Of a DNA stretch of 64,000 nt, positions 32,538 through 44,700 are shown one piece after another; within the stretch, counting starts at the first letter, position 1; every line of letters begins with the position of its first letter. The notes beneath the pieces are model-generated. The model searched no databases, was not told the origin of the DNA, and was given only the letters and a program-made list of their open reading frames with translations. The translations under genes and the position numbers were made by a program. Source of the DNA: Macrostomum hystrix (lineage: Eukaryota > Platyhelminthes > Macrostomidae); assembly GCA_950097015.1 (NCBI GenBank), contig CATNEN010000037.1, positions 3,253,501 through 3,317,500 on the forward strand, in the 5' to 3' direction.

Positions 32538-34560
32538 CTTTTGGTTTCCCGGACTCTGGTGCAGGGAGTGCAGCTCGCTGATCTCAGAGCAAACCAGACC
32601 CAAACTGCTCAGCAGGCTCGATTGACCAGCGCTGGAGACACCGTCAACTTCGCGACGATCGCTGACGCTGCTGCGCTCCAGACTGAGCAGCTGAGCCTCC
32701 TCCAGGTTGTGGTTGCGCACCAGAATGCGGGCCACCAGCTCCAACTGGAAGTTCGCCTGACTGGCCACGTCCGAAGCGGCGTCTGGACCCGACCGGCACC
32801 TGGAAAGGCTCGAGAGCGTCGCCGTCTCTTGGTGGCAGCCGTTTTCAGCTGTCGGCGGAGGGGCGGCCACAACGCGCACACTCGCCAGGGCTCCGGGCTC
32901 CGGAATCGGGGTCTGCGCCGAGCTGGTAACTCGCTGCGGTGGCTTCTCAGCAGCTCGAACTCCAGCATCAGCAGAGGCGAAGTCCTTGAAAGTGCCGCAT
33001 TCGCTGATCGTTGGAGGCTGCGTCTGCGTTGCCAAGGCTACCGTAGGCTGCACCTCTTTGAACTGGCCGAGTGTTTGCGCGGATATCGTAGACTTTGGAA
33101 TCGGCTTCTCAGCAGCTCGAATTCCAGCATCAACGGTGACGAAGTCCTTGTAGCTTCCGTTCTCGCTGATCTTCGCTGGTGTGGTCTGCGTTGCCAAGGC
33201 AGCCGTTTGTTGAATCTCTTTGAACTCGCCGAAAGTTTGAATCGACGAAGTTGACTTCGGAATCGGTTTCTCAGCAGCTCGAATTCCAGCATCAACGGTG
33301 ACGAAGTCCTTGTAGCTTCCGTTCTCGCTGATCTTCGCTGGTGTGGTCTGCGTTGCCAAGGCAGCCGTTTGTTGAATCTCTTTGAACTCGCCGAAAGTTT
33401 GAATCGACGAAGTTGACTTCGGAATCGGTTTCTCAGCAGCTCGAATTCCAGCATCAACGGAGACGAAGTCCTTGTAGCTTCCGTTCTCGCTGATCTTCGC
33501 TGGTGTGGTCTGCGTTGCCAAGGCAGCCGTTTGTTGAATCTCTTTGAACTCGCCGAAAGTTTGAATCGACGAAGTTGACTTCGGAATCGGCTTCTCAGCA
33601 GCCCGAATTCCAGCGTCAGAGGTGGCAAAATCTTTGAAGGTTCCGTTCTCGCTAATCTTCGGAGGCTGCGTCTGTGTTGCCATGACGACCGTTGGTTTGA
33701 CCTCTTTGAACTCGCCGATAGTTTGAGCCGATGTTTCTCCGCTCGAAGGCGCAGCTCGAATTCCAGAATGATTTACAGAAACGTCTTTGAATGCTCCGCA
33801 TTCACCAATAGACGGCGGCGTCGTCTGCGTCGCCAAGGCAACCGTTGGATGAACTTCTTTGAAGTCGCCGACAGTTTGCGCAGACGAATCGGACCTGCGC
33901 GGTGGCTCTTCAACCTTGCGCACCCCAGCTTCAACGTAGGCAAAGTCAACAAAGGCGCCGCACTCGCTGGCGAGTCTCTGCTGCGTCTGCGTTGCCAAAG
34001 CGACTGTCGGTCGGACCTCCTTGAAGTCGCCGACGGTCTGGGCTCCCCGGCTTTCTAGCTCGACGTCGAGCGAAGCGCCTGCGTCCACCACTGGCCGCCT
34101 GGGCGGATAGTTGCACTCCAGCCGCGTCACCGCATTGACGCCCTCGCAGCCGTCGCCGATCTCCAGTCGCTTGGCCGACACAAAGTTCCGATGTGGCAGG
34201 TCCACTGCCAGCTGGCGGCGCACCGTCAGCTCGGCCCGGTGAATCTCGCGCTCCACCCGGGTGGGCTGGTTCACCATCCAGTACATGCGGGTCACGTGCT
34301 GCTGCGGCTCCGCCGCTGGCAACGGTTCACCAGCCACGCTGCTGCTGCGCACGACGCTCCTAACACCGTCGGTGGTTGAGAGGCCGCTGCCGCCAGAGCC
34401 AGCGTGCAGCACCCGGTGAACCTCTTCGTTTATCACCGTGCTTGTCACGGTCCTAGAAGAGGCGACGGATAGGTTTCGTACGCGGCGCTGCGGCTGCAGC
34501 TGGGGCTGCTGCTGTTGCTTCTCCGCATCCATCTGGTTGGAGAACACATACACGCTGTTG
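32526..34560 (-). CDS. Terminal exon of a protein with about seven tandem 54-residue TQT repeats
   Basis: The acceptor CGCATTTTAG|C at 34561/34560 accepts two bases from the previous exon; the frame then runs 677 codons to TGA. After a Q-rich start (MDAEKQQQQP) and a unique region with MYWMVNQPTRVEREIH come about seven repeats (plus coordinates 32919-34046). Each has the pattern (A/I)QT.G.FKE...T.ALATQT...I.E.G..KDF....AGIR. Three central units (33081-33566) are almost identical in DNA, 162 bp each. A unique Ser-rich C-terminus of ~125 residues follows. The recurring ATQT resembles the TQT anchor bound by dynein light chain LC8. No named family recognised. The open frame right of 34560 is intron. 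Confidence 0.85.
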
Positions 34561-34714
34561 CTAAAATGCGATTGTGAAATTTTGGTGAGCAAAAGTGAAG
34601 CAAAAAAATGGCTATTCACCTCACTGTACCACCTCAACAAACCTCACTCCAGCCACCCATCTCACTCCAGCCACCCACCTCACTCCAGCCATCCACCCCA
34701 CTCCAGCCACTTAC

Positions 34715-34866
34715 CCCTGTTGCAGCGATCCATCAGATTCGACTCGAATCTCCGGCACTGAGAAGCCCGGCGACAGCAAAGCAGCTTCGTCAAAGACTGG
34801 CTCAACCTCTGAGTTCGCCGAGTCCATCATGCGGTTGCGCAGTCTCTCCAGCGCGTCCACATGCTC
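34715..34866 (-). CDS. Internal exon of the TQT-repeat gene
   Basis: Minus strand: acceptor CACATCTGCAG|GAG, then EHVDALERLRNRMMDSANSE ... SDGSLQQG, then donor GG|GTAAGT. It is 152 nt long, enters in phase 0 and leaves two bases, exactly what the terminal exon needs (GG+C = Gly). The first ~20 residues look helical. The intron of 154 bp to the next exon holds a few copies of an imperfect CACTCCAGCCACCCA repeat. Confidence 0.8.
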
Positions 34867-34959
34867 CTGCAGATGTGTAGAGGCAGAAGTGCAGATCAGA
34901 TTTTACTTGCAAGCGTTAACCTAATTTTTCACGCACAATTCGAACTTTGAACAACTCAC

Positions 34960-35328
34960 ATTGAGCACTTTCAGCAAAGCTCTCGGCTGAATAACCTCCG
35001 ACTCTTTCAAAGACCTGGTACGTCGGCTGCTGCTCCGGTGACTATCGCTACGACCCAGGCCGCCTCCGCCGCCTCCGCCTCCTCCGTCAGTTGACGTCAC
35101 CGACGAGAGCGACACATTCGAGAGGCGGCGCTCCCGACTGGCCCGCACTGCCTGGTCGGACGGCGGCGACCTCTTAGCTCGGATTTGGCCAAGCAGGCGG
35201 GACAGGCCGGCCGCCTCCGGCTCGCTCAGGTAGCACAGGTAGCTAGACTCCAGCTCAGACATAAAGGCGAACAGAGAGGCTTCGGCTGCGTCCGAGTCTG
35301 TTGTGTACTGCGCGGTTTTAAAGTGCAA
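34960..35328 (-). CDS. Internal exon of the TQT-repeat gene
   Basis: Minus strand, 123 codons in phase 0: LHFKTAQYTTDSDAAEASLF..., an acidic helical part (AFMSELESSYLCYLSEPEAA), a basic Ser-rich part, a run of nine glycines and SRRTRSLKESEVIQPRALLKVLN, ending at donor AAT|GTGAGT. The acceptor chosen is CCTTTTGCACCAG at 35329; CGCGCAG 21 bp inside would also keep phase 0. A SINE fragment starts only ~13 bp upstream of the exon. No domain recognised. Confidence 0.75.
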
Positions 35329-35340
35329 CTGGTGCAAAAG

Positions 35341-35500
35341 GCCATTCTGTCCATTTCGCTGGCTCCTGAGCACGCACGCAAACAGGTGTGTACATCTGCC
35401 CTGACTTTTTGATCGTCAGGCAGTGTACACACTCACCGTGCCTTGGAGGTTGGCCCTCTTGGGCGTAAAAGCCTCCAAGGCTTCTCTCCTCGGCCTCTCT
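35341..35500 (-). mobile_element. Partial copy of the same SINE, intronic
   Basis: Shares most of its body with the SINE at 23.45-23.82 kb, including CCATTTCGCTG, the GTGTACATCTGCCCTGAC hairpin arm and CCTTGGAGGTTGGCCCTC. It lacks the tRNA-like head and the (ATT)n tail. CAAAAG at both ends (35335 and 35503) might be a short target duplication. It lies in the intron between the exons at 34960-35328 and 35600-35705 and in the same orientation as the gene. Confidence 0.8.
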
Positions 35501-35599
35501 CTCAAAAGCAACACCTCTCAGAACTTGAGTTGCTTTCTTAAAACAAAAAAACTGTGAAGCTAAAAAAGCCGGAAAATGTAATAATATGATTTGCCTCAC

Positions 35600-35705
35600 C
35601 TTCTCCATGTGAATAAACTCAAGGAAGCTGCGAAATAGGTCCCCAACGTGCTGCTTGTAGCTGGTTAGAATCTGCACCCACACTGCTATGATAGTGTCGC
35701 GAAGC
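35600..35705 (-). CDS. First visible exon of the TQT-repeat gene (5' part beyond the satellite)
   Basis: Minus strand: acceptor GTTACGAACCCAG|G with a pyrimidine-rich lead, then LRDTIIAVWVQILTSYKQHV GDLFRSFLEFIHMEK in helical-looking, amphipathic sequence, then donor GAAG|GTGAGG in phase 0, matching the next exon. It needs two bases from an exon further upstream, which must lie beyond the satellite and outside this window. No family recognised; an all-helical domain is my guess. Confidence 0.7.
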
Positions 35706-35763
35706 CTGGGTTCGTAACAATGTAACAGTGAGAAGAAATGATGGGTTGGCATTCATGAACGTT

Positions 35764-38700
35764 TCATCAATGACAACTAAAAAGCCAATCTTCAATGACC
35801 AGTTGAAAGCCAATCTTCAATGACCAATAGAAAGCCAATCTTCAATGACCACTAGAAAGCCAATCTTCAATGACCAGTTGAAAACCAATCTTCAATGACC
35901 AGTTGAAAACCAATCTTCAATGACCAATAGAAAGCCAATCTTCAATGACCAATAGAAAGCCAATCTTCAATGACCAGTTGAAAACCAATCTTCAATGACC
36001 AATAGAAAGCCAATCTTCAATGACCACTAGAAAGCCAATCTTCAATGACCACTAGAAAGCCAATCTTCAATGACCAGTTGAAAACCAATCTTCAATGACC
36101 AATAGAAAGCCAATCTTCAATGACCACTAGAAAGCCAATCTTCAATGACCAATAAAAAGCCAATCTTCAATGACCAGTTGAAAACCAATCTTCAATGACC
36201 AGTTGAAAACCAATCTTCAATGACCAGTTGAAAACCAATCTTCAATGACCAGTTGAAAACCAATCTTCAATGACCAGTTGAAAACCAATCTTCAATGACC
36301 ACTAGAAAGCCAATCTTCAATGACCAATAGAAAGCCAATCTTCAATGACCACTAGAAAGCCAATCTTCAATGACCAATAGAAAGCCAATCTTCAATGACC
36401 AGTTGAAAACCAATCTTCAATGACCAATAGAAAGCCAATCTTCAATGACCAATAGAAAGCCAATCTTCAATGACCAATAGAAAGCCAATCTTCAATGACC
36501 ACTAGAAAGCCAATCTTCAATGACCAATAGAAAGCCAATCTTCAATGACCACTAGAAAGCCAATCTTCAATGACCAGTTGAAAACCAATCTTCAATGACC
36601 AGTTGAAACCAATCTTCAATGACCACTAGAAAGCCAATCTTCAATGACCAATAGAAAGCCAATCTTCAATGACCACTAGAAAGCCAATCTTCAATGACCA
36701 CTAGAAAACCAATCTTCAATGACCAGTTGAAAACCAATCTTCAATGACCACTAGAAAGCCAATCTTCAATGACCAATAGAAAGCCAATCTTCAATGACCA
36801 CTAGAAAGCCAATCTTCAATGACCAATAGAAAGCCAATCTTCAATGACCAATAGAAAGCCAATCTTCAATGACCAATAGAAAGCCAATCTTCAATGACCA
36901 GTTGAAAACCAATCTTCAATGACCAATAGAAAGCCAATCTTCAATGACCACTAGAAAGCCAATCTTCAATGACCACTAGAAAGCCAATCTTCAATGACCA
37001 ATAGACAGCCAATCTTAAATGACCAGTTGAAAACCAATCTTCAATGACCACTAGAAAACCAATCTTCAATGACCAGTTGAAAACCAATCTTCAATGACCA
37101 CTAGAAAGCCAATCTTCAATGACCAATAGAAAGCCAATCTTCAATGACCACTAGAAAGCCAATCTTCAATGACCAATAGAAAGCCAATCTTCAATGACCA
37201 ATAGAAAGCCAATCTTCAATGACCACTAGAAAACCAATCTTCAATGACCAGTTGAAAACCAATCTTCAATGACCAATAGAAAGCCAATCTTCAATGACCA
37301 CTAGAAAGCCAATCTTCAATGACCACTAGAAAGCCAATCTTCAATGACCAATAGACAGCCAATCTTAAATGACCAGTTGAAAACCAATCTTCAATGACCA
37401 ATAGAAAGCCAATCTTCAATGACCACTAGAAAGCCAATCTTCAATGACCAATAGAAAGCCAATCTTCAATGACCACTAGAAAGCCAATCTTCAATGACCA
37501 ATAGAAAGCCAATCTTCAATGACCAGTTGAAAACCAATCTTCAATGACCAGTTGAAAACCAATCTTCAATGACCACTAGAAAGCCAATCTTCAATGACCA
37601 ATAGAAAGCCAATCTTCAATGACCAATAGAAAGCCAATCTTCAATGACCAGTTGAAAACCAATCTTCAATGACCAATAGAAAGCCAATCTTCAATGACCA
37701 GTTGAAAACCAATCTTCAATGACCAGTTGAAAACCAATCTTCAATGACCAATAGAAAGCCAATCTTCAATGACCAATAGAAAGCCAATCTTCAATGACCA
37801 GTTGAAAACCAATCTTCAATGACCACTAGAAAGCCAATCTTCAATGACCAATAGAAAGCCAATCTTCAATGACCAGTTGAAAACCAATCTTCAATGACCA
37901 GTTGAAAACCAATCTTCAATGACCACTAGAAAGCCAATCTTCAATGACCACTAGAAAGCCAATCTTCAATGACCAATAGAAAGCCAATCTTCAATGACCA
38001 CTAGAAAGCCAATCTTCAATGACCAGTTGAAAACCAATCTTCAATGACCACTAGAAAGCCAATCTTCAATGACCAATAGAAAGCCAATCTTCAATGACCA
38101 CTAGAAAGCCAATCTTCAATGACCAATAGAAAGCCAATCTTCAATGACCAGTTGAAAACCAATCTTCAATGACCACTAGAAAGCCAATCTTCAATGACCA
38201 ATAGAAAGCCAATCTTCAATGACCAGTTGAAAAACAATCTTCAATGACCAGTTGAAAACCAATCTTCAATGACCACTAGAAAGCCAATCTTCAATGACCA
38301 AAAGAAAGCCAATCTTCAATGACCACTAGAAAGCCAATCTTCAATGACCAATAGAAAGCCAATCTTCAATGACCAGTTGAAAACCAATCTTCAATGACCA
38401 ATAGAAAGCCAATCTTCAATGACCAATAGAAAGCCAATCTTCAATGACCAGTTGAAAACCAATCTTCAATGACCAATAGAAAGCCAATATTCAATGACCA
38501 ATAGAAAGCCAATCTTCAATGACCAGTTGAAAACGAATCTTCAATGACCAGTTGAAAACCAATCTTCAATGACCACTAGAAAGCCAATCTTCAATGACCA
38601 GTTGAAAACCAATCTTCAATGACCACTAGAAAGCCAATCTTCAATGACCAATAGAAAGCCAATCTTCAATGACCAATAGAAAGCCAATCTTCAATGACCA

Positions 38701-41700
38701 GTTGAAAACCAATCTTCAATGACCACTAGAAAGCCAATCTTTAATGACCAATAGAAAGCCAATCTTCAATGACCACTAGAAAGCCAATCTTCAATGACCA
38801 CTAGAAAACCAATCTTCAATGACCAGTTGAAAACCAATCTTCAATGACCACTAGAAAGCCAATCTTCAATGACCAATAGAAAGCCAATCTTCAATGACCA
38901 CTAGAAAGCCAATCTTCAATGACCAATAGAAAGCCAATCTTCAATGACCAGTTGAAAACCAATCTTCAATGACCACTAGAAAGCCAATCTTCAATGACCA
39001 ATAGAAAGCCAATCTTCAATGACCAGTTGAAAACCAATCTTCAATGACCAATAGAAAGCCAATCTTCAATGACCACTAGAAAGCCAATCTTCAATGACCA
39101 CTAGAAAGCCAATCTTCAATGACCAATAGAAAGCCAATCTTCAATGACCAGTTGAAAACCAATCTTCAATGACCAATAGAAAGCCAATCTTCAATGACCA
39201 CTAGAAAGCCAATCTTCAATGACCAATAGAAAGCCAATCTTCAATGACCACTAGAAAGCCAATCTTCAATGACCAATAGAAAGCCAATCTTCAATGACCA
39301 GTTGAAAACCAATCTTCAATGACCAGTTGAAAACCAATCTTCAATGACCACTAGAAAGCCAATCTTCAATGACCAATAGAAAGCCAATCTTCAATGACCA
39401 CTAGAAAGCCAATCTTCAATGACCAATAGAAAGCCAATCTTCAATGACCAATAGAAAGCCAATCTTCAATGACCAGTTGAAAACCAATCTTCAATGACCA
39501 ATAGAAAGCCAATCTTCAATGACCACTAGAAAGCCAATCTTCAATGACCACTAGAAAGCCAATCTTCAATGACCAATAGAAAGCCAATCTTCAATGACCA
39601 GTTGAAAACCAATCTTCAATGACCAATAGAAAGCCAATCTTCAATGACCACTAGAAAGCCAATCTTCAATGACCAATAGAAAGCCAATCTTCAATGACCA
39701 ATAGAAAGCCAATCTTCAATGACCAGTTGAAAACCAATCTTCAATGACCAATAGAAAGCCAATCTTCAATGACCAGTTGAAAACCAATCTTCAATGACCA
39801 GTTGAAAACCAATCTTCAATGACCAATAGAAAGCCAATCTTCAATGACCAATAGAAAGCCAATCTTCAATGACCAGTTGAAAACCAATCTTCAATGACCA
39901 CTAGAAAGCCAATCTTCAATGACCAATAGAAAGCCAATCTTCAATGACCAGTTGAAAACCAATCTTCAATGACCAGTTGAAAACCAATCTTCAATGACCA
40001 CTAGAAAGCCAATCTTCAATGACCAGTTGAAAACCAATCTTCAATGACCACTAGAAAGCCAATCTTCAATGACCAATAGAAAGCCAATCTTCAATGACCA
40101 ATAGAAAGCCAATCTTCAATGACCAGTTGAAAACCAATCTTCAATGACCACTAGAAAGCCAATCTTCAATGACCAATAGAAAGCCAATCTTCAATGACCA
40201 CTAGAAAGCCAATCTTCAATGACCACTAGAAAACCAATCTTCAATGACCAGTTGAAAACCAATCTTCAATGACCACTAGAAAGCCAATCTTCAATGACCA
40301 AAGAAAGCCAATCTTCAATGACCACTAGAAAGCCAATCTTCAATGACCAATCGAAAGCCAATCTTCAATGACCAGTTGAAAACCAATCTTCAATGACCAC
40401 TAGAAAGCCAATCTTCAATGACCAATAGAAAGCCAATCTTCAATGACCAGTTGAAAAACAATCTTCAATGACCAGTTGAAAACCAATCTTCAATGACCAC
40501 TAGAAAGCCAATCTTCAATGACCAAAAGAAAGCCAATCTTCAATGACCACTAGAAAGCCAATCTTCAATGACCACTAGAAAGCCAATCTTCAATGACCAG
40601 TTGAAAACCAATCTTCAATGACCAATAGAAAGCCAATCTTCAATGACCAATAGAAAGCCAATCTTCAATGACCAGTTGAAAACCAATCTTCAATGACCAA
40701 TAGAAAGCCAATCTTCAATGACCAATAGAAAGCCAATCTTCAATGACCAGTTGAAAACCAATCTTCAATGACCAGTTGAAAACCAATCTTCAATGACCAC
40801 TAGAAAGCCAATCTTCAATGACCAGTTGAAAACCAATCTTCAATGACCACTAGAAAGCCAATCTTCAATGACCAATAGAAAGCCAATCTTCAATGACCAA
40901 TAGAAAGCCAATCTTCAATGACCAGTTGAAAACCAATCTTCAATGACCACTAGAAAGCCAATCTTCAATGACCAATAGAAAGCCAATCTTCAATGACCAC
41001 TAGAAAGCCAATCTTCAATGACCACTAGAAAACCAATCTTCAATGACCAGTTGAAAACCAATCTTCAATGACCACTAGAAAGCCAATCTTCAATGACCAA
41101 TAGAAAGCCAATCTTCAATGACCACTAGAAAGCCAATCTTCAATGACCAATAGAAAGCCAATCTTCAATGACTAGTTGAAAACCAATCTTCAATGACCAC
41201 TAGAAAGCCAATCTTCAATGACCAATAGAAAGCCAATCTTCAATGACCAGTTGAAAACCAATCTTCAATGACCAATAGAAAGCCAATCTTCAATGACCAA
41301 TAGAAAGCCAATCTTCAATGACCAAAAGAAAGCCAATCTTCAATGACCACTAGAAAGCCAATCTTCAATGACCACTAGAAAGCCAATCTTCAATGACCAG
41401 TTGAAAAACAATCTTCAATGACCAGTTGAAAACCAATCTTCAATGACCACTAGAAAGCCAATCTTCAATGACCAAAAGAAAGCCAATCTTCAATGACCAC
41501 TAGAAAGCCAATCTTCAATGACCACTAGAAAGCCAATCTTCAATGACCAGTTGAAAACCAATCTTCAATGACCAATAGAAAGCCAATCTTCAATGACCAA
41601 TAGAAAGCCAATCTTCAATGACCAGTTGAAAACCAATCTTCAATGACCAATAGAAAGCCAATCTTCAATGACCAATAGAAAGCCAATCTTCAATGACCAG

Positions 41701-44700
41701 TTGAAAACCAATCTTCAATGACCAGTTGAAAACCAATCTTCAATGACCACTAGAAAGCCAATCTTCAATGACCAGTTGAAAACCAATCTTCAATGACCAC
41801 TAGAAAGCCAATCTTCAATGACCAATAGAAAGCCAATCTTCAATGACCAATAGAAAGCCAATCTTCAATGACCAGTTGAAAACCAATCTTCAATGACCAC
41901 TAGAAAGCCAATCTTCAATGACCAATAGAAAGCCAATCTTCAATGACCACTAGAAAGCCAATCTTCAATGACCACTAGAAAACCAATCTTCAATGACCAG
42001 TTGAAAACCAATCTTCAATGACCACTAGAAAGCCAATCTTCAATGACCAATAGAAAGCCAATCTTCAATGACCACTAGAAAGCCAATCTTCAATGACCAA
42101 TAGAAAGCCAATCTTCAATGACCAGTTGAAAACCAATCTTCAATGACCACTAGAAAGCCAATCTTCAATGACCAATAGAAAGCCAATCTTCAATGACCAG
42201 TTGAAAACCAATCTTTAATGACCAATAGAAAGCCAATCTTCAATGACCACTAGAAAGCCAATCTTCAATGACCACTAGAAAGCCAATCTTCAATGACCAA
42301 TAGAAAGCCAATCTTCAATGACCAGTTGAAAACCAATCTTCAATGACCAATAGAAAGCCAATCTTCAATGACCACTAGAAAGCCAATCTTCAATGACCAA
42401 TAGAAAGCCAATCTTCAATGACCACTAGAAAGCCAATCTTCAATGACCAATAGAAAGCCAATCTTCAATGACCAGTTGAAAACCAATCTTCAATGACCAG
42501 TTGAAAACCAATCTTCAATGACCACTAGAAAGCCAATCTTCAATGACCAATAGAAAGCCAATCTTCAATGACCACTAGAAAGCCAATCTTCAATGACCAA
42601 TAGAAAGCCAATCTTCAATGACCAGTTGAAAACCAATCTTCAATGACCACTAGAAAGCCAATCTTCAATGACCAATTGAAAGCCAATCTTCAATGACCAG
42701 TTGAAAACCAATCTTCAATGACCAGTTGAAAACCAATCTTCAATGACCACTAGAAAGCCAATCTTCAATGACCAATAGAAAGCCAATCTTCAATGACCAC
42801 TAGAAAGCCAATCTTCAATGACCAATAGAAAGCCAATCTTCAATGACCAGTTGAAAACCAATCTTCAATGACCAATAGAAAGCCAATCTTCAATGACCAA
42901 TAGAAAGCCAATCTTCAATGACCAGTTGAAAACCAATCTTCAATGACCAGTTGAAAACCAATCTTCAATGACCAGTTGAAAACCAATCTTCAATGACCAA
43001 TAGAAAGCCAATCTTCAATGACCACTAGAAAGCCAATCTTCAATGACCACTAGAAAGCCAATCTTCAATGACCAATAGAAAGCCAATCTTCAATGACCAG
43101 TTGAAAACCAATCTTCAATGACCAATAGAAAGCCAATCTTCAATGACCACTAGAAAGCCAATCTTCAATGACCAATAGAAAGCCAATCTTCAATGACCAG
43201 TTGAAAACCAATCTTCAATGACCAGTTGAAAACCAATCTTCAATGACCACTAGAAAGCCAATCTTCAATGACCAATAGAAAGCCAATCTTCAATGACCAC
43301 TAGAAAGCCAATCTTCAATGACCAATAGAAAGTCAATCTTCAATGACCAATAGAAAGCCAATCTTCAATGACCAGTTGAAAACCAATCTTCAATGACCAA
43401 TAGAAAGCCAATCTTCAATGACCACTAGAAAGCCAATCTTCAATGACCACTAGAAAGCCAATCTTCAATGACCAATAGAAAGCCAATCTTCAATGACCAG
43501 TTGAAAACCAATCTTCAATGACCAATAGAAAGCCAATCTTCAATGACCACTAGAAAGCCAATCTTCAATGACCAATAGAAAGCCAATCTTCAATGACCAA
43601 TAGAAAGCCAATCTTCAATGACCAGTTGAAAACCAATCTTCAATGACCAATAGAAAGCCAATCTTCAATGACCAGTTGAAAACCAATCTTCAATGACCAG
43701 TTGAAAACCAATCTTCAATGACCAATAGAAAGCCAATCTTCAATGACCAATAGAAAGCCAATCTTCAATGACCAGTTGAAAACCAATCTTCAATGACCAC
43801 TAGAAAGCCAATCTTCAATGACCAATAGAAAGCCAATCTTCAATGACCAGTTGAAAACCAATCTTCAATGACCAGTTGAAAACCAATCTTCAATGACCAC
43901 TAGAAAGCCAATCTTCAATGACCACTAGAAAGCCAATCTTCAATGACCACTAGAAAGCCAATCTTCAATGACCACTAGAAAACCAATCTTCAATGACCAG
44001 TTGAAAACCAATCTTCAATGACCACTAGAAAGCCAATCTTCAATGACCAATAGAAAGCCAATCTTCAATGACCACTAGAAAGCCAATCTTCAATGACCAA
44101 TAGAAAGCCAATCTTCAATGACCAGTTGAAAACCAATCTTCAATGACCACTAGAAAGCCAATCTTCAATGACCAATAGAAAGCCAATCTTCAATGACCAG
44201 TTGAAAACCAATCTTCAATGACCAATAGAAAGCCAATCTTCAATGACCACTAGAAAGCCAATCATCAATGACCACTAGAAAGCCAATCTTCAATGACCAA
44301 TAGAAAGCCAATCTTCAATGACCAGTTGAAAACCAATCTTCAATGACCAATAGAAAGCCAATCTTCAATGACCACTAGAAAGCCAATCTTCAATGACCAA
44401 TAGAAAGCCAATCTTCAATGACCACTAGAAAGCCAATCTTCAATGACCAATAGAAAGCCAATCTTCAATGACCAGTTGAAAACCAATCTTCAATGACCAG
44501 TTGAAAACCAATCTTCAATGACCACTAGAAAGCCAATCTTCAATGACCAATAGAAAGCCAATCTTCAATGACCACTAGAAAGCCAATCTTCAATGACCAA
44601 TAGAAAGCCAATCTTCAATGACCAGTTGAAAACCAATCTTCAATGACCACTAGAAAGCCAATCTTCAATGACCACTAGAAAGCCAATCTTCAATGACCAA

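Noticed and set aside
32442-33254. 270-residue plus-strand frame opposite the TQT-repeat exon
   Set aside because: Begins in the minisatellite and runs antisense to a well-supported coding exon.
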